Shown here one piece after another: positions 1 to 8,839 of a stretch of DNA of 40,328 bases (its first letter is position 1; each line of letters starts with the position of its first letter). The stretch is taken from assembly GCA_018692315.1 (NCBI GenBank), contig JABHKC010000018.1, positions 1 to 40,328 of the forward strand, in the 5' to 3' direction. A program made the position numbers and the translations under genes. Source of the DNA: Bacteroidota bacterium (GTDB lineage Bacteria > Bacteroidota > Bacteroidia > Bacteroidales > JABHKC01). The notes under the pieces were generated by a model. It searched no databases, was not told the origin of the DNA, and worked only from the letters and a program-made list of their open reading frames with translations.

Positions 1-2
1 CT

Positions 3-620
3 GCAAAGAATAATAAATTCTTAAATACAGGAGCAAATATGACAATTGGTATTCCTGAGGATGTTTGGAGTAATCTACCTGAAGTAGGAGATGAAATCCT
101 GGCATATACTTCAGCAGACGAATTAGTAGGTTCGATAGTGTTCGAAGGCGGAAATATTGCCCTACCAGTTTGGGGTAACGATTTCACTACAAACACAATA
201 GATGGAATGGAAAATGATGAAGCAATTACATTGAAATTGTGGAGAGCCTCCACAGAGGAAGTTGAAACAATCGAAGTTTTAAGTTGGACAGAAGGAAATG
301 AGTTTTATTCCGACAATAAAATAAGTATTGTAAAAAATATGATAATTGGTAATTTTGATACCTATTCTTTAGATCAGAATATTCCAAATCCATATTCAGA
401 AACTACTACAATTAGCTTCTACTTACCAGAATCAACAAATGTAAAAATGAATATTTACAATATTTTAGGTGAGTTTGTAGAAGAGATTATATCTCAAGAC
501 TACGAAGCCGGTGAACACACTATAGAATTCGACTCTAAAGATTTATCTTCAGGATCTTACTTCTATAAAATTATTACCGACAATTTTGTAGCTACAAAAC
601 AAATGAATATTGAAAAATAA
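3..620 (+). CDS. C-terminal part of a secreted T9SS cargo protein (5' end outside window)
   Basis: The reading frame is open from position 3 with no stop before the ATG at 39, so this is the 3' end of a longer gene cut by the window edge, not a 193-residue protein. The first part is a beta-rich module with repeated short hydrophobic strands (for example GDEILAYTS and GSIVFEGGNIALPVWG). The last 90 or so residues, from about position 350, form a type A T9SS sorting domain: an NIPNPYSETTTISFYLPE segment, an MNIYNILGE strand, an LSSGSYFYKI strand and a final basic tail. In Bacteroidota this domain directs export through the type IX system and is cleaved as the protein is attached to or released from the cell surface. 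The function of the missing N-terminal part cannot be told. Confidence is high for the sorting domain. Confidence 0.9.
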   Translation, partial: AKNNKFLNTGANMTIGIPEDVWSNLPEVGDEILAYTSADELVGSIVFEGGNIALPVWGNDFTTNTIDGMENDEAITLKLWRASTEEVETIEVLSWTEGNEFYSDNKISIVKNMIIGNFDTYSLDQNIPNPYSETTTISFYLPESTNVKMNIYNILGEFVEEIISQDYEAGEHTIEFDSKDLSSGSYFYKIITDNFVATKQMNIEK

Positions 621-642
621 TCATAAGTTAAAACATTAAAAG

Positions 643-680
643 AAACACCTGTGCGAATTTCGTACAGGTGTTTTTTTTTG
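643..680 (+). terminator. Rho-independent terminator, probably shared by convergent genes
   Basis: AAACACCTGT at 643-652 pairs with ACAGGTGTTT at 664-673, and the stem continues inward with a G-T pair and GCGAA/TTCGT to a very small loop. A run of nine T follows at 671-679. It lies 23 bp after the T9SS gene. Read from the other strand, the same stem is followed by TTCTTTTAAT, so it can also stop the metallophosphoesterase transcript arriving from the right. Confidence 0.85.
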
Positions 681-705
681 TGATATATTTTAATGCACTA
701 TAGTT

Positions 706-1470
706 TTATTTGTTAGTGTCGATTATCTCAAATCTGTTAAATGATAAATGTTCACCATATTTCACATAGCCTAATTGATTAGTAGCCAGCAAAGTTTTTC
801 CAATTCTAAAATCACTAATATTTTTATGATGATGCCCAAAAATCCAATAATCAATATTCGATTTTTCTATCAAATCAAATAGCTCTGTGGCAAAAGCTTG
901 ACTCAAAGCATCTCCTTTGTATATTTCAGGGTAGTTCATAAAAGTAGGAACATGATGTGTTACAACTATGGTTTTTTCTTGCATATTATGTTTTAACTCC
1001 CTTTCAATAAAAGATTTAGACTCCGAGTGCAAGAAATTATATTTATCTGGTGTAAAAAGTTTTGTATTATCTTTTATTATATGAAAATCGGATAAACTTT
1101 GCTGAATAATCCATTGATTGTTATGACTAATCTTTGACCAAAGAGTCGAAAAAATAAGTTTTGCATTTTTAATATCTACTGATGTATTATTAACCAGATA
1201 AACATTACTTCTGATTTTTTTATTAAGAATACCTTCATTTTGAGCAATATCTGAATAGTAAAATTCATGATTTCCCGGAACCCAATACGTATATTCATAA
1301 TTATCGGATAGATAATCGAAAAAATCATTATGATTTTTCAATGCTACAAATGGGACAATATCCCCTGCCAATATCAAAATATCAGCCTTTTTAGTTATGG
1401 GATTTTTTATTAGAAATTCCTTATTTTCAACAAATTCCAAATGTAAATCGGAACAATATTGAATTTTCAT
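706..1470 (-). CDS. Calcineurin-like metallophosphoesterase
   Basis: A 254-residue cytosolic phosphoesterase of the calcineurin-like superfamily. All metal-binding blocks are visible in order: DLH at residues 8-10, GD at 36-37, GNHE at 66-69, a THH block near 170 and GHHH near 212. These ligate two metal ions that activate water for phosphate ester cleavage. There is no signal peptide. The substrate cannot be read from the sequence; relatives act on cyclic nucleotides, nucleotides, lipids or phosphoproteins. It starts 4 bp after the stop of the PD40/OmpA gene, so the two are almost certainly co-transcribed, although a functional link to the envelope protein is only inference. The ATG at 1470 puts the DLH motif at the usual place near the N-terminus. 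Confidence 0.85.
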   Translation of the reverse strand: MKIQYCSDLHLEFVENKEFLIKNPITKKADILILAGDIVPFVALKNHNDFFDYLSDNYEYTYWVPGNHEFYYSDIAQNEGILNKKIRSNVYLVNNTSVDIKNAKLIFSTLWSKISHNNQWIIQQSLSDFHIIKDNTKLFTPDKYNFLHSESKSFIERELKHNMQEKTIVVTHHVPTFMNYPEIYKGDALSQAFATELFDLIEKSNIDYWIFGHHHKNISDFRIGKTLLATNQLGYVKYGEHLSFNRFEIIDTNK

Positions 1471-1474
1471 AATT

Positions 1475-3004
1475 TCACTTTTTCAAAATAGTAAATTCTA
1501 CTCTACGATTTTTTTGTTTACCACTTTCGGTTTCATTCGAATTTATTGGATTTTCTTCACCAAAACCTTTAGCAGTTATCCTTTTTTTGTCGATTCCTTT
1601 TTTAATGATATAATTTTTGACAGCCTCTGCACGCTCCTCCGACAAAACAAGATTCGATGCAGGCGAGCCAACATTGTCAGTATGTCCATCTATTTGAATT
1701 TCCATTAAAGGGCTTTCATTCATTAGATTATAAATTTTATCTAACTCGAAAAACGACTCTTCACGAAGGCTGCTTTTGTTATAATCGAAAAAGATATTGT
1801 TCAGACGAATTTTACGACCTACTTCAATTGGTGCTAAAAATAAATCTTTTTTTATTTCCTTAAACTCTTCTATTTCAGTTAAATTCAAATTGTCTGACAC
1901 AGCAAAATAGCCTTCAGCATTTGCCGAAAAACTATAATTTTCACCATAAGGAAGAATAATTTTATATTCACCATTATTCGGATTACTTTTTGCTACACCA
2001 CATTCATCACCTACGGCGAGAATCGAATATACAATAGAAGCTTCAACAGGTAGATTTGTTTTCGAGTTGTAAACAACACCTGTAACAATCACTACCGGAT
2101 CTGGTCTGATTTCCTCTTTCAAGCGAATTCTTACAATATCTCCACGCCGCGAAATTTTATCAGACGAAACCATATAGGCAAATTCCCCACTTACGTCTAA
2201 GGAATAGTATGCCTCCCACGCTGCCGAATTTATTGTCTTTCCCAAATTTACAGGCTCGCTCCACTTTTTCCATGAATCGTCGAGACGCTTTGTCATGTAT
2301 ATATCTTTGCTGCCAAATCCGCCTTCCCTATCGCTCGAAAAATACAAGGTTTTTCCGTCAGGAGCTAAAAATGGAGAAATATCGTCAGCCTTTTTTGCAT
2401 TCACTGTTTTTCCAAGGCTTTTTGGTTTGGTCCATTTTCCACTCTTTTTCAAAAAGCTTATGTACAAATCGCAAATATTTCCATCAATTTTTTCACTAAA
2501 ATACATCAACAAAACCCGACTGTCGTTCGACAGAAATCCTCCCGAATAATTTCCAACATCAATACTTTCGTAAACCGCAATATTAAGTTTTTCTGGCTCA
2601 CTCCAGCCTCTTTCTGTTTTATGAATAAACGAAAATCCTTTGCCTATAAGATTTCCTTTTTTATATACTCCCTTTATCAAAACCTTATTCCCGTCTGGTG
2701 TAATATTCAGAATATCATTATATTTATTTCGATTGAAGGGATTAATCATTCGTTTAGCAGCTTTCCAATCGTCATTTTCGTCCAGTTCCGAAAACCATAT
2801 ATCCTGACTATCTTCATTCCCAAAAGTGTTTTTAGGGTGATTAACTCTCACAAAGTATATCGTTTTTCCGTCTGGCGAAATTATAGGGCTAACTTCGCTA
2901 TATTCTGAATTTACAGATTTGCTTAATATTTCCTTATTATATTTTCCTTGCGAAAACACTGAAACACACGTAAATGCAATCAACAATATTGTTATAATTC
3001 TCAT
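1475..3004 (-). CDS. PD40 beta-propeller / OmpA-like peptidoglycan-binding envelope protein
   Basis: A 509-residue exported protein. Residues 1-18 form a signal peptide ending FS, with Q19 next; there is no lipobox cysteine. Residues about 35-295 contain TolB-type PD40 blades, marked by SPIISPDGKTIYF near 39, ITPDGNKVL near 101 and SPFLAPDGKTLYFSSDREGG near 210. Residues about 303-390 resemble a carboxypeptidase-regulatory-like beta sandwich. Residues about 398-507 are an OmpA C-terminal domain with the GHTDN block; D443 and R458 have the 15-residue spacing of the diaminopimelate-binding pair in OmpA, and NRRVEF lies near the end. It probably anchors to peptidoglycan in the periplasm. The PD40 + CRD + OmpA order recalls PorE, a T9SS-associated protein, but the TPR domain of PorE is absent, so I do not name it so. 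Confidence 0.85.
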   Translation of the reverse strand: MRIITILLIAFTCVSVFSQGKYNKEILSKSVNSEYSEVSPIISPDGKTIYFVRVNHPKNTFGNEDSQDIWFSELDENDDWKAAKRMINPFNRNKYNDILNITPDGNKVLIKGVYKKGNLIGKGFSFIHKTERGWSEPEKLNIAVYESIDVGNYSGGFLSNDSRVLLMYFSEKIDGNICDLYISFLKKSGKWTKPKSLGKTVNAKKADDISPFLAPDGKTLYFSSDREGGFGSKDIYMTKRLDDSWKKWSEPVNLGKTINSAAWEAYYSLDVSGEFAYMVSSDKISRRGDIVRIRLKEEIRPDPVVIVTGVVYNSKTNLPVEASIVYSILAVGDECGVAKSNPNNGEYKIILPYGENYSFSANAEGYFAVSDNLNLTEIEEFKEIKKDLFLAPIEVGRKIRLNNIFFDYNKSSLREESFFELDKIYNLMNESPLMEIQIDGHTDNVGSPASNLVLSEERAEAVKNYIIKKGIDKKRITAKGFGEENPINSNETESGKQKNRRVEFTILKK

Positions 3005-3068
3005 AATTAATAATTTAATTCTTCATTTTTCTAATGAAATAAAAATACAATAGCAAGAGACTCTTAAA

Positions 3069-6000
3069 TCAAAAATCATATTTCTTTTTTTCAAATTCAT
3101 ATAAATTTTCACATGCTTTGTAAAGAATACTCATTTGTGCAGCAATTTGCAATTTTATTTTATCTGGTTTTTTTGCAAAAAAACTAATATCCTCAATTTT
3201 AAAATCGTCAGGATTCAACATCATTTGAAAGTGTGGAGTTATATATATAAATTTCTCATTTTCAATAGCAAAAATATGTCTGTCATTACCATTTTTAAAC
3301 ATAAGAGATTTTCCGTATTCCGAAATATGATAAAAAAATCCTAAATTCGATGCTTCAAAACTTTTTTTAGATAAATGAAATTTTGGTTTATCCTTAAATG
3401 GTTGCCCTTTTGTTGGACAGAATGTTGTGCAATTTCCACACTCGTTACACCAATCAGCAATATTCAAAACTTGATATTTCTGGTCAATAACATACTCTTC
3501 GTCAGCAACAATGTGCAATTTATTTTCTCTAATTAAAACCATATCGAGATTATATTTTATAGGCTCGGACTGATAAGAATAATTTGCTCTATTCGGACAT
3601 ACCGTAACACAAATATCGCACAATTCATCGCAATACAAACATCTTGAAGCTTCTGTTTTTGCTTGCTTTTTTGTTGAAATTTTTGAATGAAACCCTAAAG
3701 AGTTGTTATTCGTTTCCGAATTTTCGGGATAGATTTTTTTTGCTTTTTTTACTAATAAATCATTGTAAGTAAGTTTTTTATTGTCCTTGAAAAAAGCTTT
3801 TTGATTTGTTTGAATTTCTTTCTCGAAAATAAAATTTGCAACATTTTTTCCATCGGCAACAGCATCTACTACCGATGATGCACCTCTCAAAGCATCTCCG
3901 CCAATCAATACATTTTTCAATTTGGTTTCAAACAAATTTCCTGTTTTTCTGAAAATATCGGTTTTAATAAAATTTATATCAACTTTCTGTCCGATAGCTG
4001 CAATAATTGTATCAAAGTTAAATTCTGCCTCAGAGTCTTTAATTTCAACTGGTTTAGGCCTACCTGATTTGTCTTTTCCTGACAATTTCATTCTTGAACA
4101 AATCAATTTTATTTCCCCATTCTTATTTCTAAAAATGCTTTTGGGAGCACAAAGTTCGATAATTTTAATACCCTCCTTCATGGCAGTTCTAATCTCATCG
4201 TGATCAGCTGGCATTTCCAAAATTGTTCGCCTGTAAATGATAGTTACCTCTGTTTTATTATCATTGAATCTTTTTGCGGTTCGTGCACAATCAATCGCAG
4301 TATTTCCACCTCCAATAATTGCAAGTTTTTTACCCAATTCAATATTTTGAACTTCTTTTATTTTTCGCAAAAAACTTAAGGAATCTATTATTGTTTTCGG
4401 ATTTTCGCCCTTAATATTTAGTTTTTGAGAGTTTACTGCTCCAATTGCAATATATACATATTTGAATTTCTTTCTAATTTCGAGAAAACGTTTTTCTCCA
4501 ATTTTATAATTGAAATGAATCTTGACACCTAGCAATTTTATACGATCAATATCTTCAAGTATTGTTTTTTGATCGATACGAAATTTTGGTATTACATCGG
4601 AAATCATGCCTCCAGGGCTGTCATAACTTTCAAAAATATGTACCTCAAATCCGCTTAGTCGCAAAAAATATGCACATGCCAATCCAGAAGGACCGGCACC
4701 AATAATTGCTACTCGAATTTTATTTTCCGTCTCCGGCAAAATCGCAGTATTTTTATCTCCAGTTTCTGCAACGAAACGTTTGATTTCTTTTATCATTAAT
4801 GACTCATCATAATTTATTCGAGTACATTTTGTTTCGCAAAAATGGTTGCAAATATTCCCAAGCACATTTGGAAAAGGGTTGGTTTTCAAAATGCTATCCA
4901 TTGCTTTCTGAAAATTACCTTTTGCCGAATGAAACATATATTCAGGGACATCCTGTAAGGTAGAGCAAGCATTTGTGCATGGAGCTTCTATGCAATCAAA
5001 ATAGGATAATTTCTTGCTCGATTTGATGCTATAATTGACTAATTCATCTTTTTTATACCTCTCATCTTCAACTACTTGTTTCGAGTATATTTTCAAATTT
5101 TCTAAAACTGCTTGAGCATTATTTTGATAAATATTTTGGGCTTTTTTTTGAATAAAATCTTTAATATTTTCAGCCTTCAATTTTTTGAAATTCGAATTAA
5201 TTTCTTCAAAATATTGAGATAATCGCATATAGCCACCGGGCTTCAACAAATCGGAACATACAGTAATTGTACTAAAACCACAGGCTATAACTTCCGAAAT
5301 ATTAAAAGCATCGATACCTGCAGAAAATGACAAATCTAATTTCCCGCCAAAATCGTTTTGTAGTTTTTTTGCAAGGTTTATTGAAATTGGATGCAAAGCT
5401 CTACCACTCAAATACATCATTTTCTGACTTTTGTCGAAAACAGTTTTGTTGTTTTTGGTTTCAAGTGTGTTACTGATTTTTAAGCTGAATTTAAGATTAT
5501 TTTTTGTAGCCGATTCTTGAACTTTGCTGATGATTTTTAAAGCATCCTGATACTTCAAATCGTGCTCGAAAGCACTATCGGGGACAACTGCTTGAAATTT
5601 AAGTTTTTCATTCAAAATACTGCGTAATTCTTTTTTTCCAACTAAAGTTGGATTAAGTTTTATTGTAGTGTGCAGTTTTCGTTTTTCGACAAAATATAGT
5701 GCAATTTGTTCAATTTCGTCTGGTGGACAACCATGCATTGTAGAAATTGTAACATTATTCGAAATTTGCGATGGAATATTTATTTCAGATATCTCAGGGT
5801 AAATATTTTTAATCGAATCAAGCATTTCAGCTAAGTCTTCACTACAATTCTCAATTTTGTTTAAAAACCATTGTACATTTTCGTTTAAAATCCCTTCGAG
5901 ATTATAACCAACGCTGATATTAAAAATGGTTCCAATGCTCCTTCCCTGCCCTATTTTTTCATTCAAAATATGAATCAGTATCCATGCTTTCAAATACTCG

Positions 6001-6380
6001 TCGAAGCTTTGCTTTATTCGCAATTCCTGCGACCATTCGCAGTTGTAGCCCTCGTCTTGCATATCAATACAAGGTTTAGAAACATCAAGTTCATCGAGAG
6101 TTTGTATTGTTTTCAACTCAATAAATCTTGCTCCGCAAAGCCATGCCGAAACAATATTTTGAGCCAATTGAGAATGTGGTCCTGCAGCAACACCAACTGG
6201 ATTGTCGAGAGTTTGACCACATCTGTTTGTTTCTAAAGCATTTTTCTCTTTTGAGATATAAAATAAATCTTTCGGAATACCAAAAATATTGCCTTCTTTG
6301 AAATGCCTATCAATATTTTGAACTAATCTTTTGAGCGAAACCGTATGGAATATATCTGTTTTTGAAAAATCAAATATCAT
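3069..6380 (-). CDS. ygfK: YgfK-type putative selenate reductase subunit (flavin/Fe-S oxidoreductase)
   Basis: A 1103-residue cytosolic redox protein matching E. coli YgfK along its full length (about 1030 residues there). Residues about 1-430 form a dihydroorotate-dehydrogenase-like barrel, with the family blocks PVGVAAGPHSQLAQN near 62 and LLKPGGYMRLSQY near 380. Residues about 465-530 hold an N-terminal GltD-type Fe-S region, including CNHFCETKC at about 510-518. A GltD-like part follows with an FAD motif (IIGAGPSGLA, about 557-566) and an NAD(P)H motif (IIGGGNTAID, about 685-695). Two ferredoxin-like cysteine clusters lie at about 913-927 (CLYCDELCDICVTVCP) and 977-989 (CNECGNCTTFCP). In enterobacteria ygfK sits in the cluster linked to anaerobic purine/urate breakdown; the selenate-reductase name is historical and the true reaction is unsettled. 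It lies 64 bp upstream of the PD40/OmpA gene on the same strand. Confidence 0.92.
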   Translation of the reverse strand: MIFDFSKTDIFHTVSLKRLVQNIDRHFKEGNIFGIPKDLFYISKEKNALETNRCGQTLDNPVGVAAGPHSQLAQNIVSAWLCGARFIELKTIQTLDELDVSKPCIDMQDEGYNCEWSQELRIKQSFDEYLKAWILIHILNEKIGQGRSIGTIFNISVGYNLEGILNENVQWFLNKIENCSEDLAEMLDSIKNIYPEISEINIPSQISNNVTISTMHGCPPDEIEQIALYFVEKRKLHTTIKLNPTLVGKKELRSILNEKLKFQAVVPDSAFEHDLKYQDALKIISKVQESATKNNLKFSLKISNTLETKNNKTVFDKSQKMMYLSGRALHPISINLAKKLQNDFGGKLDLSFSAGIDAFNISEVIACGFSTITVCSDLLKPGGYMRLSQYFEEINSNFKKLKAENIKDFIQKKAQNIYQNNAQAVLENLKIYSKQVVEDERYKKDELVNYSIKSSKKLSYFDCIEAPCTNACSTLQDVPEYMFHSAKGNFQKAMDSILKTNPFPNVLGNICNHFCETKCTRINYDESLMIKEIKRFVAETGDKNTAILPETENKIRVAIIGAGPSGLACAYFLRLSGFEVHIFESYDSPGGMISDVIPKFRIDQKTILEDIDRIKLLGVKIHFNYKIGEKRFLEIRKKFKYVYIAIGAVNSQKLNIKGENPKTIIDSLSFLRKIKEVQNIELGKKLAIIGGGNTAIDCARTAKRFNDNKTEVTIIYRRTILEMPADHDEIRTAMKEGIKIIELCAPKSIFRNKNGEIKLICSRMKLSGKDKSGRPKPVEIKDSEAEFNFDTIIAAIGQKVDINFIKTDIFRKTGNLFETKLKNVLIGGDALRGASSVVDAVADGKNVANFIFEKEIQTNQKAFFKDNKKLTYNDLLVKKAKKIYPENSETNNNSLGFHSKISTKKQAKTEASRCLYCDELCDICVTVCPNRANYSYQSEPIKYNLDMVLIRENKLHIVADEEYVIDQKYQVLNIADWCNECGNCTTFCPTKGQPFKDKPKFHLSKKSFEASNLGFFYHISEYGKSLMFKNGNDRHIFAIENEKFIYITPHFQMMLNPDDFKIEDISFFAKKPDKIKLQIAAQMSILYKACENLYEFEKKKYDF

Positions 6381-6401
6381 AAATTCATTTCTTTAAATAT
6401 C

Positions 6402-6409
6402 CAAAATTA
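6402..6409 (-). promoter_or_regulatory. Possible -7 element upstream of ygfK
   Basis: TAATTTTG on the minus strand fits the Bacteroidota -7 consensus TAnnTTTG and lies 22 bp before the ygfK ATG. No clear -33 TTTG is visible at the expected distance, so the call rests on one box. Confidence 0.3.
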
Positions 6410-6428
6410 GCTATTATTTTGATTTTAG

Positions 6429-6459
6429 TTGAATAAATAGGCTAAGTTTCATATTTTTG
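6429..6459 (+). promoter_or_regulatory. Promoter of the toxin-antitoxin pair
   Basis: TTG at 6429-6431, a 20-bp spacer and TATTTTTG at 6452-6459 match the Bacteroidota promoter pattern TTG-N19-21-TAnnTTTG. The expected start near 6465 gives a leader of about 117 nt before the antitoxin ATG at 6582. It lies back to back with the ygfK element. Confidence 0.5.
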
Positions 6460-6581
6460 TAGAAAATGGAAAAACGATTTGGAATTTTAGAAATTATTAA
6501 GTTAATGAGATTCCAAATTTCCTGAGGATTAATGACTATTAAAATTTAAAAATAATGTACTTAACCAACGAATATTAAATT

Positions 6582-6815
6582 ATGACATACAATATAAAAA
6601 TATTAAATGACAGTACACCTCAAGCAAAAAGTTTACTTATGATGCTGAAATCTTTAGCAATAGATTATGATTTTTTGCAAATAGAACAGGAAGATGAGAA
6701 TAATTTATCAACAGATTTAATGGAAGAATTAGATTATCGTTACGAACATTTTGTTACTCATGCGAATGAATACAAAGATTGGGATACAATAAAACATAAA
6801 TATATGAAAAAATGA
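6582..6815 (+). CDS. Probable antitoxin of a ParE/RelE-type module
   Basis: A 77-residue acidic protein encoded directly before a ParE/RelE-like toxin; its stop overlaps the toxin start by 4 nt (ATGA), a typical coupled arrangement. The N-terminal half begins as a beta strand (YNIKILND) followed by a helix (PQAKSLLMMLKSLAID), and the C-terminal half is charged and probably unfolded until it wraps the toxin. This shape resembles short Bacteroidota antitoxins, some of which are annotated as DUF2683; I make that comparison from memory. There is no recognisable ribbon-helix-helix or helix-turn-helix, so autorepression is not evident. The role is inferred mainly from position. Confidence 0.7.
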   Translation: MTYNIKILNDSTPQAKSLLMMLKSLAIDYDFLQIEQEDENNLSTDLMEELDYRYEHFVTHANEYKDWDTIKHKYMKK

Positions 6816-7114
6816 ATATAAAAATATCTCCTTTTGCAGAGCAGGATTTAGAAAGATCAATAAAATGGTATAATTCTGAAAAAGATGAGCTCGGGAACGA
6901 ATTTGCAAAAGAAATATCCCATATATTTGAACGTATTAGAACAAATTCGCTACAATTCCCAAAAGAATACAGAAAAATGCAAAAAGCAAAAACCAAAAAG
7001 TTTCCTTTCAATGTTTTTTTTGTAGTAAAAGAAAAAAGTGTTTATATTCTTGGAATTTTTCATTCAAGCAGAAATCCTAATATTATGAAAAGTCAGTACA
7101 AAAATACCAAATAA
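6812..7114 (+). CDS. ParE/RelE-superfamily toxin
   Basis: A 100-residue basic protein with the ParE/RelE fold signature: an N-terminal strand (KISPFAEQDL), two helices (SIKWYNSEKDELGNEFAKEIS and the next, rich in charged residues), then a basic KKFPFNVFFVV strand and a final VYILGIFHSSRNP strand. The HSSRNP ending is characteristic of the ParE-like branch, which poisons DNA gyrase, whereas RelE proper cleaves mRNA on the ribosome. Sequence alone does not settle which activity applies. The module may stabilise the local DNA or take part in phage defence next to the downstream nuclease-like gene; that is inference. Confidence 0.85.
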   Translation: MNIKISPFAEQDLERSIKWYNSEKDELGNEFAKEISHIFERIRTNSLQFPKEYRKMQKAKTKKFPFNVFFVVKEKSVYILGIFHSSRNPNIMKSQYKNTK

Positions 7115-7181
7115 TATAATCACATGTATAGATACTTCCATTGTAATATATTAATAGTTAGTACTAATTAAAAGTTAAATT

Positions 7182-8462
7182 ATGAATAGACACTTAAATT
7201 TATACAACTTCTTCAACAATCACGAAAAAGAATATATAGAAGATAATCTTTCTCGAGCTTTTGCAATTAGCTTAAAATATGACAATCAATTTTTGGATAA
7301 TGTTTTAAAGTATTTGCTTCCTGAATATATTTACTCAGATTTATTTAATACAGATCAACCCAATTATAAATTAGAAATTGATATTCAAAAAGATACAAAC
7401 CAATTAGAAGGTTTTGACAACATTATAGCTATTGCTTGTAGCGGAACTGAAATAGTAGATTTCAATAAATATAATACACGAACAACAAACAACCCAATAA
7501 CTGATGTTTGTATAGAAATAAATAATACTTGTTTAATATTTGAATTCAAACGCACAAACGAAGATCCTGCATCTCAATTAAAAGGTCAAGCTGAAAAAAT
7601 TAAAGAACTATCAGAAAGTGATAATGAAATAGTTTATTTTGATTTTAATTGGAAGAAAATAATAAAATTATTATTAAATGTTTTATCCTTTCAAAAGCAA
7701 ATTAATCAAGAAAATGCTTTTACAAAAGACTTTGTTGAATTTTTAGAAAATAAACATCCTTATTGGTTTCCCCACAGACTACTCAAGAATATTATCTATA
7801 CTAGAAATGAAAACAATCCTAATTTTTATTATTTAGGACGTAGATTAAATGAAATAAAAGACCAAGTTTATGGTAGTGAGTTTACAAAAAGTATTGGAAC
7901 AAAATATAATAGGTATATAATATCAAAAAATTTTGGTTGGGCAAATGAATTTCACATCGGATACACAGAACGTGAAAATCAAATAAATATTAGCGTATAT
8001 CCTGGAGATACAAAATCACAAGGGTGGCACTTTTTTAAACCGAATAAACAAATATTTTTTCCTGAAAGAATTAATAAATATCCTACATATACAAAATATT
8101 ATCTCAAATTTAGTCATTTTAATTCTGGTTTATTTTGGTTAATGCCTAATGAAAATGAAGTAAAAAGGACACATACTTATGATTTTTTTAAAAGGTTTGC
8201 AGGTCGTTGGAAAAAACACAAATGGGAAAAATTTAAACTTGAATTAGATATATATATTCCAAATTGGATAAATAATTGTGATTGGAATTCTCAATTCGAA
8301 AATACAAACAGGAGTTACTTTGATTTATCAATTGGAACCTATTTAGCTGTTTATATTCCTTATGATAAAGCCAAAGAAACAGATAATGATTTTTTACACA
8401 GCAATTTAGCGAATGAAATAAAAACAGTAATAGAAACAATTGAAAAAATAGTAAACAAATAA
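7182..8462 (+). CDS. Unrecognised protein with possible PD-(D/E)XK nuclease core
   Basis: I do not recognise the family. The 426-residue protein begins with a pattern seen in some restriction-like proteins (an EDNLSRAFAISL helix near residue 20). A candidate PD-(D/E)XK core is visible: D108 in ITDVCIEI, then E121 and K123 in the strand LIFEFKRTN, followed by a helix with Q131 and Q135. Spacing D-x12-E-x-K is normal for that fold. The rest is rich in aromatic residues (WHFFKPN, FWLMPNE, GRWKKHKWEKF) and could bind DNA or a partner. No helicase, methylase or specificity gene accompanies it. It lies 67 bp after the toxin gene on the same strand and may share its transcript. A stand-alone defence or restriction role is plausible but unproven. 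Confidence 0.55.
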   Translation: MNRHLNLYNFFNNHEKEYIEDNLSRAFAISLKYDNQFLDNVLKYLLPEYIYSDLFNTDQPNYKLEIDIQKDTNQLEGFDNIIAIACSGTEIVDFNKYNTRTTNNPITDVCIEINNTCLIFEFKRTNEDPASQLKGQAEKIKELSESDNEIVYFDFNWKKIIKLLLNVLSFQKQINQENAFTKDFVEFLENKHPYWFPHRLLKNIIYTRNENNPNFYYLGRRLNEIKDQVYGSEFTKSIGTKYNRYIISKNFGWANEFHIGYTERENQINISVYPGDTKSQGWHFFKPNKQIFFPERINKYPTYTKYYLKFSHFNSGLFWLMPNENEVKRTHTYDFFKRFAGRWKKHKWEKFKLELDIYIPNWINNCDWNSQFENTNRSYFDLSIGTYLAVYIPYDKAKETDNDFLHSNLANEIKTVIETIEKIVNK

Positions 8463-8526
8463 CCAGGTGCTGAAATTTCCAGAAAATCCTATTTTCTAGT
8501 CGTTTAATATAATTTAAACTTTAATT

Positions 8527-8839
8527 ACTTCTTGAAAGTTTGAAACTAGCATGTTTATTTTGAAGTATTTTTTATCCTATATATTTAATAAAAAAATAAG
8601 GTTAATAAGGTTGATTGTTCTTGTTGCATTAGTTTTCTACTTAGGTTAAAACTTTGAAAATACTTGTGCTGAACTTGTTGAAGTAAGGTTTTAAAACCTT
8701 ATCATTTGGTTCAATCCTTAATAGAAATGAACAAGAAAACACTGTTTAAACCTTAATAATCTTATTAAATGTTGAATGAAATTACTCTTAATAAAAAACC
8801 ATCAAAATTAACACCCCAGTTTGAAACTTTCTAAAAGTT
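8527..8839. repeat. Long imperfect palindrome filling the gap before the addB-like gene
   Basis: The left half (from GAAAGTTTGAAACT at 8534) matches the reverse complement of the right half (ending AGTTTGAAACTTTC near 8832). The outer 40 bp or so agree at roughly four bases in five, and patches inside also agree, such as ATTTAATAA, TAAGGTT and TTCTTGTT. The centre is a perfect 18-bp palindrome, TAAGGTTTTAAAACCTTA, at 8684-8701. No coding sequence is apparent in 8463-8853. It ends 14 bp before the ATG at 8854. It could be a decayed MITE-like element or a transcribed hairpin; there is no clear target duplication. Confidence 0.7.

Noticed and set aside
39-620. Treating the 193-residue frame as a complete small protein
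   Set aside because: The frame is open to position 3 without a stop and the protein lacks a signal peptide, so it is the tail of a gene cut by the window edge.
3069-6380. In-frame UGA/selenocysteine in the YgfK protein
   Set aside because: The frame is uninterrupted with ordinary cysteines at all cluster positions; nothing suggests selenocysteine.
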